NCBI GenBank assembly: GCA_020740775.1
Contig: JAHEWK010000018.1
Coordinates: 372,001-436,000 of the forward strand
Reading direction: 5' to 3'
Source: Ilyonectria destructans
Taxonomy: Eukaryota; Ascomycota; Sordariomycetes; Hypocreales; Nectriaceae
Length of the DNA: 64,000 nt
Shown here in pieces: positions 42,752 to 53,493 of this stretch (position 1 is its first letter; the number at the start of each line of letters is the position of its first letter). The position numbers and the translations under genes were made by a program. The notes below the pieces were generated by a model, which worked only from the letters and a program-made list of their open reading frames with translations, was not told the origin of the DNA and searched no databases.

Positions 42752-43518
42752 ACCCAAACACCCACCTCTATCATACAGTTAGTTATCCCAACCGTTTTGC
42801 GGTTTGCCTAGTATTTTCCCTCTACTAGAGGGGTCTTTTTATATGTTTCCTAAAATCCCCTTTATCTGTTGGGAAAGGCGGGTTGCCCATCCATTCTCAC
42901 CCCAACAACAACACGGTGAGGTCGCGAGTCACCCCCAGAAGCCTCCACAGCGGGATGTAAATCTACTACCCGTTGGCATTGGGGGGCCACCCGCCTACCA
43001 ACCTCGTCCCACACGTCTAGTCTGAGCATATTGATGTGCACGGATGGTTCCAGTATTGGTTCAGGTTGATAAATCGAGGGGTGGAAAGATCGGCACAGTG
43101 ACGTAGCAGCATGGGATAGGGTGACATGGAAGTGCAGCGTGGGGACGTGGCAGCGTGGGAGTGGTTGGCCGATCTTAGATTCAACTCCGCAACTACGTAA
43201 GCCCAGCATCTCTCAGCCGAGCTTCTGCTGACATAGTTTCTATTCGTTGGCTCTGCCGTCCGTCCAGTTAACCTTAAGACAGATCGACGATCCTTTTCTC
43301 CAGCTTCTATACACGTCGGTGATTCAAGTTGCAGCGCGTTCCCCTCCCGCCACCTTGCCCTTTGTTTGTCCACTCGCTACTGTCTAGTTCGTCGATTAGT
43401 GAGCATATCACGATAGTCACATATGTGCAATGTTCGCAACCTGAGACCAAGTCTACCTGTCACCCTTGGACGAAGCCAGAACGTGCAAATTTCCCATCCC
43501 TCGGCTGTGGCTTGAGGC
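42752..43518. other. Spacer upstream of the NACHT gene
   Basis: About 770 bases, including presumed promoter and 5' leader of the NACHT gene. Inverted-looking CG-containing strings (gggacgtggcagcgtggg and related, 43075-43165) repeat locally: TGACGTAGCAGCATGGGATAG and GGGACGTGGCAGCGTGGGAG share ACGTxGCAGCxTGGGA. No open frame supported. Confidence 0.4.
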
Positions 43519-46500
43519 ATGCCATGCAAAGGAAGAGCCAACGAGCCAGTGGAGCCTGGATGCTTCAGCTCCTTGCTGACGTGGTGCGGGTGCGGGCGCG
43601 GCGGGTGTGTGGGACATGATGCCCCCAAAATTCCACCTCCCGATCCTCGCCCCAGACGGGGATCCCAAACCAATAAATCAGGGGGGCTGTGGCAGAAGGC
43701 ATACGAAGAGCTTGTCAAGCAGGACCCAGAACTAATAAAAGCCTACCAGTCAGTCCTCATACGCGTCGCCCCAAAATCGGCGCCAACATCGCCTCCGAGT
43801 AAGCCGGAGATCCATCATCTCGAGGAGGTGGATAGCGGGAGCTTGGCTGAGGCCGTCACGCAGGGCCTAGTCCGGACCAAGGAGGCCGAAGCCGCTACCC
43901 AGATCGACGGGGAGGTCATGAAAGTGCTCGTTGGCGTCAAAGATCTGATTGCTGGCGCGCTGTTCTTGTTCCCCCCAACAGCCGCTGCATGGACGGGGCT
44001 TATGGTAGTATTCGGGGTAGGCAGAATCTACCGATAACAGTGGCATGCGTATCCTGACACAAGCAGGGGTTTGTAAACGCCGCCCAACAATCTGGCATAC
44101 AGCGCGATGGTATCCTCTACGTCGGATCACTGGTGATGTGGTACTGCAAGCTGTTCGACCACCACCCCGACCAGCGCTCGGCAGCTATCGGAGAGAGACT
44201 GAGCGACCAGCTTGCGACGCAGTTCGTGCGACTCTGCCAGAAGATGACCGAGTATCAGATGCGAAGCGTCGTCTACTACTATCGCAATTGGTTCGACAGA
44301 TCGATCCGCGGCGCCTTCAAGTTCGACGCGTGGGGGGAGGCCCTCGACGGCGTCAAGGTAGAGGAAGAGCTCCTCCGGAACAGGTTGGAGAGCTATTACG
44401 CGGCTAATGAGCCGAGAGAGCTCATGGCAATTCGCGAAGAGATCAAGGGCTACTTTTCGAAGCTGGACCCGGCGATAGCGAGTACCCTCATCGGCGACTT
44501 CAAGTGGGAGGGGCTTGATTACGACAGGTTTAAGAACGAGAACGACCTCGTGGAGTCCAGCTCGTGTGAGTGGATTCTGAATGACGCGGACGAGAGCTTC
44601 AAGAGATGGGACAAAGAGGGCGGTCTCATGCTCGTCCAGGCCCTGCCCGGCCAGGGCAAGTCGGCGTTTGCCAGCTTCGCTGTCGACAAGTGGAAGAAGG
44701 AGCATACGATGTGCCATTTCTTCTTCAAGGACGAAAGCGCCATCCAGAACCAGCTGTCAAGCGGCCTCTGCGCCGTGCTGCACCAGCTCCTAGAGCAGAA
44801 CAAGTACCTCGCCTCGATCCAGGGGATTCAAGAAAAGGTGAAATCTGGTGGCCATGGGCTATTTAAGTCTGTAGACGCCCTTTGGAGTCTGTTTGTGGAC
44901 GCGCTGCAGTTGATCGGCCGGCCCGTCATGATCATCTTCGATGCTCTCGACGAGTGCAGGTACAGTGATGAACCCAGCAACGAGGAGACGACGAGTCACA
45001 GCGGAGGGCCCGGCGGTGCAGGGCCCAGCAGAGCGTGCCGAAGCCGCGACAGGGAGATTCTGTTGGAGAAGCTCCTTGATTTTTGTCGGGGAGGTCTAGA
45101 AGAAGTGAAAATACTAGCGACCACGCGGCTGGACAGCAAGGTTAGCTCCTACACCAACGACTTCCGAAGAACCTCAGGGTTCTTCTTCGTGGACCTCAAC
45201 AGCAGGCAGGTGGAACTCCGGGTGGTCATCGGCGAGTTCATCGACAAGCAGTTCGAAGCTTTGGCAGGACAGCACCAGTGGGATGAAAGCATGCGGAAGG
45301 AGATCAAAAAGGTGCTGAAGGGAGACAACGGAAATGAAGATCAGCTCACGTTCCTCTGGGTTCAGCTCGTGTTCTATGCTTTGCGCCCCAGGGAGGATCT
45401 AACACTCACTGCCGAGCAGTGGATTGATCTGATCAAGACGTCGACGAGCATCAGCGTTACCTACGAGAAGCTCTTGGATAACGTCCTGGAAGTGGTGCGG
45501 AAAGACGTCGAAAAGCTTTTCACGTTGATGATGGCGGCCCGTGAGCCCCTCACTCTCGCAGAGGTCAGCATCGCTATGAAGATGACTTCTAGTTGGAAGC
45601 CCGGCGACATCTACCTACCCTGCCAGGACAAAGAGAATCCTTTCAAAGAGGTGTATAAGTGGATCACGAAGAACACCTGCTCAGTCGTCACTATTAGAAA
45701 CGACCGCGTCCATTTCATCCACGGGACGGTAAAGGAGTTCCTCAAGACGCCGGCACGGCTTAACAAGGCAGCCAAGGCGATGCCCCCCACCCCGTCATGG
45801 GAGGGCTTCAGGAGCGAGCTGGAAGCCCACAGGACCATGCGCAGTATATGCTCTAAGTACATCCACGGGCACATCTCAGGCCTAAATACGACCGGCAACA
45901 CGACCCCGGGCGGCGACGCCGCAAACGAAAGCATCCCCTTGATCGACCTCGGCGCCAACCAGGACCCCAATCTCGGTTTCATGGGCTACGCGGCCAGCAA
46001 CTACGCCTTCCACTGGGACCGGTCTAACGAGGGGCCCTCCTGGGACTGTGTCCCCAGCAACGGCGAGCTCTCGTACCCGCTCGACGGCGACCCGCCCTGG
46101 GCCGCGGTTTCGTCCGGCCGAGCCGAGCAACTTCTCCCGGCGGCGCGGGCCCAGCACTTCGCTTGGCGAGGGCTCAAGCGGGCCGCGGAGGCCGAAGGTA
46201 AACAGCCGGACCTAGATGGAGCGGAGGGGGAGCTGCCGGAGGGGGAGCTCCCGGACGGCCGGCGCCCGGAAGTTGAGCGGCGAGTGTCAAAGAAGGCAGA
46301 GGGTAAAAGGCCGGAGCCTGAGGGACATGGTGTCCACCTGGAGGTTCCCCTGCGTATCCGAATTCCCGAAATTTACGGCGTGGTACGGAACGGAGCGTCC
46401 GCCCAGGTCGTCATGGAGTACGTCAGGCCGCACCACCTGGGAGAGGGCGTGGGACGGGACGCCCACGAGCTCAGCGCCGACGACCTCCCATTCGAAGACA

Positions 46501-46685
46501 TACTAAACACCATCATCCTCATCGCGGCCATCGCCGTCCCGACGGGTACGCCGATCGGACGCATGTACGGCGTCACCACTGCTAGCCCCATCGAGCATCC
46601 TCTGTTCCGCGAGGGTACTAGCGAATCGACCGGGCGCAAGTTCAAGACCGTCGAGGAACTGAATGACTACTTTAACGAGGTCTGA
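43519..46685 (+). CDS. NACHT-domain NTPase (NLR-like) without repeat domain
   Basis: STAND-class protein of the fungal NLR type, usually involved in allorecognition and programmed cell death. Exons 43519-44016 and 44067-46685 (50-bp intron) give 1038 residues; the exact start is uncertain because the first 45 residues are not family-like. The N-terminal fungal NACHT-associated domain starts near residue 57 (LWQKAYEELVKQDPELIKAY). The NACHT domain carries Walker A QALPGQGKS (about 359-367) and Walker B VMIIFDALDEC (453-463), then ILATTRLDS, VHFIHGTVKEFL, as in this class. After about residue 700 no ankyrin, WD or TPR repeats are visible; instead there is a Glu/Pro/Arg-rich linker (GELPEGELPDGRRPE) and an unassigned 120-residue end with a short hydrophobic stretch (IILIAAIAVPTGTPIG). 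Confidence 0.88.
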
Positions 46686-47687
46686 GCCCCAGAGCCAGTT
46701 TTCCATGTTAAAGCTGATATCTAACTGCCCCTAACTGCACGCAGCTCCTATACAAAGCCCCATCCCGCTCCGACATCACACAGCCAATATCAAATGTACC
46801 CGGATCTGCCTCAGTGCACCGGGGCAGGCCACGGCTGAACCTTGGAAGGGCGCGGCTGGTCTTCACTCGAATTACTGGAGAGGAGTTCCAGTTCACCGAA
46901 GACGGGAGCTTGTGCGTGGTCGGTTTCCACAATGCCTCGATACTGACGCTCAGTTTAATGTTCTATGCCTTAAAGCGAACCAAGAAACCTCCGAGGTTCT
47001 TATATAAGATGATGGAAAAGGTTGCAATAAAGGATATAATGATTATTCTGGACAGAGTTAAAGACCGACTATAATAGAGCTAATAGTCTACCTGAAGTTT
47101 TAATACAGTAGAAGCTAGTAGTTAGCTTAATATAGCCCTACTTGAGATATTTAGTATACTAAAGAAATAGGATAATATACTATTTTCCTTTAAATTATAT
47201 AATACCTTTTATTCTATTATACTTATTACACTATAGCTATTATAGTAGCTCTTATTAATCTTTTCTTTCTCTTTTTTTTCTAGAGATATTAGAAAGTAAT
47301 ATATTAATTGATTCCTCTATCTTAAACCTCCAGGTAATAGCTATTCTATGGCTTCCTCTTGCCTTCTATCTCTCTATGAATGACTGGGTCCTGTGCACAC
47401 TTCCTACTGTACAGCACATATCAACCGTCACCTGCCTGTAACCTCAACCAGATACTTAGATACGGGGGCCTCTATAAGCCAATTCAGGGATGCTGTAGCA
47501 ACACTTTGACAATTTAGAAGTCATGATTTCTAAATTAAAGCAGCATGAGACTTTCTACGTAGTGGGATTAGTTTGATGTCGGCAACTTGGGAACATGATT
47601 TTGGATTGAAACTAAATGACACCCACTGTACTTCTTGTCAACGATCGATGCTGGAGACCAAGCCTTACTGCCGCATATTAGGTAATA
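46686..47687. other. Spacer with AT-rich block
   Basis: About 1 kb. A frame at 46814-47074 (GRARLVFTRITGEEFQF) is not assignable. 47085-47330 is strongly AT-rich with no open frame, similar in character to 840-1700, probably another RIP-affected relic. Confidence 0.4.
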
Positions 47688-48549
47688 CTACATTGAATCA
47701 AGATATCTTGAGGCTTCCCTTGAACTCTGAGGTGCCTTGCAAACAAACACATCCTTCCCCCTTGATAAATAGGCGACTCTATTGTCACAGTTTTCGCAAT
47801 AATGTTCTATTTTGAAACACCATTTTGCAGCGTAGGGGATAGCAACACCGGGACCGGTGGTGGCGAGTAGAAAGGCAGCTTGCATACTGACAAGTTCAGT
47901 TAGACAGCCGGGCTGACCGATGTTGAATCGACTTACTGTGTTAGGTTTGAAGGCTTCTTCTTTATTGTAGTCCTGGCTCGTCTTTCGCAAAAAGGGCAAT
48001 CGATCCAATCAGGCTGATCTCCAAGCAGACGTAACGGCGTCACGGTTCTGGTGGATGGTTCTAGTGATGCCACAACCTCAAGACCAGCGTATATCTCAAT
48101 GTCATGTTTATCCAGCTCGGGTGCGTCGTGGTAGGCCACTTCTGGTAGGTTATACCCAGTGGCTTGATTCTCCAATCCAGACGGCTCCGGGTCGTCCGAG
48201 ACAACGACTTCGGGAAAGCAGTCGTAATCGATTTTTCGTTCGCCCGGTCTGAGGCCACTCTAGCTGTTAGCGGTATGTTGCGCTTTAGGTTGGTATTCCT
48301 TACTCACCGGCGATCGGATGAGCTTGTCGAGAAATAGCTTGGAGGTGAGTTGGGCCGACGGAGAGTCTCGAATCGTGAGAATGCGGAGTCAGTCGGCGTA
48401 GAAGCCATGGGGGATGCGGCTACGAGCATCGTGGGACTCGAAGAGTCTGTCAACGGAGAAATGGCATCGTCATGCGCAGGTCTTGGCATGCAAGAGTTAG
48501 TATATTGAGGCTGAGTCGAGGCATGTTTCAAAACTGACCTGGTATCCAT
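47688..48549 (-). CDS. LITAF-like zinc-ribbon protein
   Basis: Carries a LITAF-like domain: zinc-ribbon halves DWIDCPFCERRARTTIKKK and EHYCENCDNRVA flank a hydrophobic segment (AAFLLATTGPGVAIPYA) that inserts into one leaflet of endosomal membranes. Exons 48549-48539, 48481-48308, 48257-47937 and 47886-47688 join in frame to about 234 residues. The first intron (57 bp, TACTAAC branch) is a multiple of three; if retained, 19 residues are added. Both zinc halves are joined by intron 3 as NLTHMQAAFLL, the usual family sequence. The N-terminal half is Ser/Pro-rich (PLTDSSSPTMLVAASPM) and probably disordered. Human LITAF acts in endosomal sorting; fungal role is unknown. Confidence 0.85.
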
Positions 48550-49950
48550 CTTTGACCGGCAGCTCCTAGGCTGAGGTGGGTGAAGAGGTCAGAATCGACC
48601 ATGAGCCGGAGCGTACTCATATCTTGGGGTGTCTGCGTTAATAATGTCGTCTTTGCCGGATTCATCAATATCAAGAACGAGTCGGTCAAACTTCGACCAC
48701 GCTATTCGCCAGCTAGGTTCGTACTAAGTTCGCCCAAGCTCCACACAAACATACGCGTTACTTGATTCAGTAGCCAAAGCCGATGACGAGAACGAGGCAG
48801 GGGGTGGCTTGTCCTTGCCTGTCTCGGCTAGCCGTCCTTTTCATGATCCCAAGAGCGAGAACGAAGACCAGGGACATCGATAATTGGCTTCGCCCCCAAC
48901 TCTACGGATAACAGGCAGGTCTAACCTTAGCCGCCGAATGAAGCCACTACCCGGTGCTCCACAACAAGGATCGCAGAAGAGGCAATGCCATTTCTCAGTT
49001 CACTGTCGGCTTCAAATGAATGCGAGAACGAAAGGCTGCAAAATCCTTTTTGGCTAGCTACTAAGCCGCCCTTGGCTTGCGAGCTCTGCGTGCGGCATGG
49101 CTACGAATACCAGAAGATCGAATAAAACGGAGAGGCTACGTATACTCGCTAGTTTAAAGCACCGATGGACGATTTCTCGTAAGCTCAGGGATACCTCTGC
49201 AACTTCTATTTGGTAAAACTCATCAACTTGACTATCACAGTCAAAGTCGATCCCTTTTTCTGCACGCAGCGCATTGGAGGAGGCAGCCGAATGTTGGAGG
49301 CCCAAATATACAGTTTCAGTGATGCCAAAGCTGACCCAGGAGCAAGGATTCCGATGATTGCCCATATGAGGGCCTCAAAAACTCAGCACGATAGCTGATT
49401 GACGCAAGAAAAGCCAATGGAACAAGGCTAGGAACAATATCGGCCGAAATTCGGAGCTATGCCAGGGTGGTGTTGCGATGAGAGCAATATGCCTGTATTG
49501 ATAAGCCTGACTGGCTAATTCAAGGCCAGTGAAAAGTCTTTCTCGGTGGGGATCGCCAGTGTCATCAGTTTCCTTACAAATCAGGTGTACTTCGAGACTC
49601 CAGGGGAACCTGGTTGCTACACACCCTTCAACAGATGACTGGTGCTAGTAAATTCATGAGATCATTGGCAACACGCGCCCGTCCAGGCCATTGCGGGGGC
49701 GCTTCGGGAGCCGGGTATATGCTCGCTAGAGTAGAGCTACGCCCCCACTGCTTGCCTTTCTGGTAGTAAATGATTTGTCAAACTCTTGATGTGGTTTTGC
49801 TGATGTGACGTGTCTTGTCGTAAGCGGTTCGCTGTGCACTCCATAAATAAACCCATCTTTACATGTCCTTTGAAGACGAACAGAACATCCTGCTAGGAAT
49901 ATCCCAGTCGGTCCAACTACCGTATTCGCCCTGTTCACTTCATCCACGCC
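48550..49950. other. Intergenic, nothing recognised
   Basis: About 1.4 kb between divergent LITAF-like and NmrA-like genes. A 103-codon minus-strand frame at 49054-49365 has no recognisable similarity. No repeat or RNA gene seen. Confidence 0.4.
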
Positions 49951-51128
49951 ATGGAGCCACAATACAACCGAATCGCTGTGTATGGCCACCGTGGCTGGGC
50001 CAGCTCCAAGATAGTCGAGGTTCTTGCCGCTTCCAAAGCCCCAATCAAGGTCCTGTATCGCCCAGGTTCCGATGTCTCGGGTCTTCCACCTCATGTTTCG
50101 AAAGAGGAGGTGGATGTGGACGATCACGCGGCACTCGTAGCAGCTTTACAGAGCATCGACATTGTTATGTACGTTTCTGTATCATCACTACCTCAAGATA
50201 CACCGGAATTGACTCTTACCTAGTTCTCTGGTCGGACATGAGGGGGTGTCGAGGCAGCATGCGTTTGTAAAAGCAATTCCTCACACTAAGGTCCAGCTTT
50301 TCTCTCCTTCTGATCTTGCGGCGCGTTATGACGAACAAGGGAATCGTGTTCCCGTGAATATGAAGAAGCTTGAGGTTGAAGTTGCCGCAAAGGAAGCTGG
50401 AATTGCTACCACGGTTGTGCTAACGGGAAACTTTGCTGAGTTTGCATTGAATACTCTGTGAGTGATTTACTTATACAGGTTAGTACATCTGATGATACTA
50501 ATAATTTTACTCCAATCTAGGGCCATGGGTGTGGACCTTGTGAAAAATAGAATTATACTTAGTGCAAACAGTGCCGAGGAAAGCTTGAACTTATGGTATG
50601 TGAGACTTCTTTTTCACGTACATAATCCATTCTTTTCTTCATTCTCAGTCAACCATGAATTCAGACGCCAAGTTACTAACTCTCTTTTTCTCACCCAACT
50701 TTAGCACAAGGAACTATGTCGGAGCTGCCTACGCATCAATCTTTTCTAGCACCCCAATCTCGGACCTGCAAAACCGAGTAATCGGTCTTTCAGAATTGAA
50801 GGCGACTGGTGACGATATAATATCTTCTTTCGAACTCAAGCATGGGAATAAGCCGGAGATTTTCAAGCACAGCTCTAAAAAGCTTGAAGATGAATTCGAA
50901 TACGCAATATCGAATAAAATCCCGTTTTCGCTCGCCTGGTACTGCCACAAGATCTGGGGTGCTGGACTGCTGGAGGCGATGATGGGAACCGATATTTGGG
51001 AAGTTCCAGGCTACTCGAAAGTTAGTCTCGACGACTTGATAGTCGGAGGGAAGATCGGAGCTTATCGAGAGATGCCTCCACCCGTGGTGGAGTACTTCGA
51101 TGCTACTTTCTGCAACGATGAACGATAG
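49951..51128 (+). CDS. NmrA-like/isoflavone reductase-like protein
   Basis: NAD(P)-binding protein of the NmrA/isoflavone-reductase-like atypical SDR group. Four exons (49951-50168, 50224-50457, 50521-50595, 50705-51128; introns 55, 63 and 109 bp) join in frame to 316 residues. Seen: RIAVYGHRGWASSKIVEVL, where the glycine motif is altered (GHRGWAS instead of GxxGxxG), KVLYRPGSDVSGL, VQLFSPSDLAARYD, VLTGNFAEFAL and the C-terminal GTDIWEVPGYSKVSLDDL. The degenerate cofactor loop may mean weak or no NADP binding. First of several reductase-like genes in 50-61 kb. Confidence 0.82.
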
Positions 51129-51504
51129 CGACGTGATCATTGTAGCCGTGTATATAGACTTGCTAGGTCGAACCGTGATACAGTCAGTGGCTCATAGTCC
51201 GACTAATCATGAGAAAAGCTTCCTTGTTATCATTAGTATATTTGCCTTGCAGTCGAAACTTGTCACTCTTGCTGCATAGTCGAAAAGATCATGCATGTCA
51301 ATGCTTTCATATCGTACGCATTTAATGTTCAAACCTCACCACTCCGTTTGCCCGGCCGGGTCCATCTGTTGCTCTACAGACATTAATCAATCTTGAATCA
51401 ACAATACCCGAACCATTAATTATGTGCAAATTAAAAAAAATATTAGATGTCACATATTAGGTTGTGTCATTGAAGGACTAGTCTTCATTTGCACTACTCT
51501 TCCA
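51129..51504. other. AT-rich spacer, nothing recognised
   Basis: About 375 bases between converging genes, presumably untranslated ends. Confidence 0.4.
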
Positions 51505-52630
51505 TTATTTTCGCCCAAAGCGTAGTAAAATGGTCCTGAAATCACTAAAACTCTTGGTCGGTTTCCAACCTATTTCGCGAGACAGGTCGGCTTTAGTTCT
51601 TGACCGAGATGCCCATCCAAGCTCAACAATATCAGGTCCCATTGATTGCATCAGCTTGACAGATCCTTCCTCAAGCGTGATTTGGCGGATTTCGTGACTT
51701 GGCAAAATGCCTAGTTCTTCTCCCGTCCTTGCGATGTGTTCAGATACACCTCTCCAGGATTCGTAACCCGTCTCACTAAAGTATATGCCCGATTTGTTTG
51801 ACGGCAGGTCCAACCCCTCTAGGATTCTTGTGACAAGTAGTTCGTACAGCAGACATAGGTCCTCAATGTGGACATGACTCCACTCTGATTCACCAGAACC
51901 TACCACACTCACGTACATGTCGTCGCGCGCAGCGCGAATCAAGGCTTCAATCTGCATAGATTTCTGATTGACTACCCCACTGCCCAGGCCGTAAATGGTG
52001 GGCGACATAATAATGTACGTTTTAACGCCTGTGTTTTCGCCATGCTCCATCACTGTGACATCAGTCGACCTCTGGGGAAATGGCTCGATGCTCTCGCGAT
52101 ACTTTTCATAGTCGTAAATGTTATCTTTGTCAGAGAACACTGTCCTCTCCGTGAAGTCCTTGCTGATGGGACGGTCGGCTAGGCTACCTGTTCCAGACGT
52201 CTGCGTATATTAGTGCTGCCCGCCGAAAGTTGAAGCTTAACGAACTTGGATTAGGTGGGTTTGCTTTTCTACCGCCATTTTGCGATCTCCAAGCCCATCA
52301 ATGATAGATTTTGCCGCAGGAGTGTGGAATGTGCTTGCAGTATTTATAACAATATCGTGGCGAGCTGCAACCTCTCGCACAATATCCAAATATCCAAGCC
52401 AGAGAACATCACCACGTCAATGCCTTTACGACGAAGGGCATCGGCATGCGGCTCATGGCGGACTAGGGCAGTGAGTTCGCATTTCCTAATCCGTGGGTGG
52501 GAGGAGTTCATTAAAGTGGTGAGCACAGAACCCCCACTATGCTTCGTAAGTACGAAAGAAGCCAAAACGCTGTGGGCCGGACTTACATATAGCCAGAGGC
52601 ACCAAGAACCAAAATCTTGCAGGTATCCAT
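51505..52630 (-). pseudogene. NAD-dependent epimerase/dehydratase-like, one-base frameshift
   Basis: Extended-SDR protein related to the intact gene at 55872-56900. Exon 1 (52630-52587) MDTCKILVLGASGYI joins exon 2 (52536-52246) GGSVLTTLMNSS over a 50-bp intron, restoring the GxxGxxG motif; exon 3 (52200-51505) begins TSGTGSLADRP and contains YIIMSPTIYGLGSG, WSHVHIEDLCLLYELL and ELGWASRS..GWKP. In exon 2 the frame breaks near 52388-52400: before it GIDVVMFSGLD, after it DIVREVAARHDIVINTAST. Exons 1+2 total 335 bases, one short of a multiple that fits exon 3, so exactly one base is missing. Everything else is intact, so the gene is either freshly dead or a sequencing error. Confidence 0.75.
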
Positions 52631-53493
52631 GTTGTTGAAGGCTTGAAAGGGGTACGAGGCTAAATGTGATTGGTAAATCAGTTTTCAGTGACAAACAGTG
52701 CGTAAATATAGGTATATTTAACTTGACAATGGACATACTATGAGCATTCTAATTTTATTGTGATTTGAAATCAAAATTTAATTATTAATCGATACAAGAT
52801 ATGGGTATTACGTGTCAGTTTCAAGCCATGAGAATCTATCGGGCCGAGTTACAGTGGATCACAAAGCTCCGAGCAGTTTCCAAGCCCCGGACCTGAATAA
52901 CATTCGATACAATATCTCAAAGAACTCAATGGATTCTCCCCAACATGGCTTTTAGTCTAAACCATTGACCTCATCAAAGAACATGGATTGTAACGAACAC
53001 TGAACACCGGACGCACAGAGATGCGGTTGCTGCGGGCGTTCTACAGACACTCTCCTTTCCCTTCCGCCCTAACCTAGCACCCGGACGCCGCAAAGTCGGG
53101 GTTGGCTCAAGTGACAGAACTAGACCAAAGGGGCACTAGTCTACCACCCGTTATCCGACTTCGCATTCGCGATGAACCCTTATCCGACTGTAATCCCCCG
53201 TACCCCGAACCCTTCACACGAACGAGCAGCTGTGGAGACTCAGGCTAACTGAGCTCCAAGCAAGAGCGTTTGATACAAGGCCAGCAAGATGAAAGAAAAA
53301 CACATTCATACACCGTATGTAATTGCATCGATACCGAGAATTTATATTTGTATGACCCGTGTTATTGGCAAGGGCTCCATGCAACGAAGATAGCTATCAA
53401 GTCTACCACGCTAGCCTTCTGCCACACAGTTCACCTCCCGTTGGCCGTCAACTAGAACAGCTCGCTTGTAGTTTGGAGCGTACTACCTTTGCC
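52631..53493. other. Intergenic, nothing recognised
   Basis: About 860 bases with an AT-rich left part (52730-52800) and no credible coding sequence. Confidence 0.4.

Noticed and set aside
44127..44717. 196-codon minus-strand frame
   Set aside because: Antisense shadow of the NACHT gene, overlapping the Walker A region; no family resemblance.
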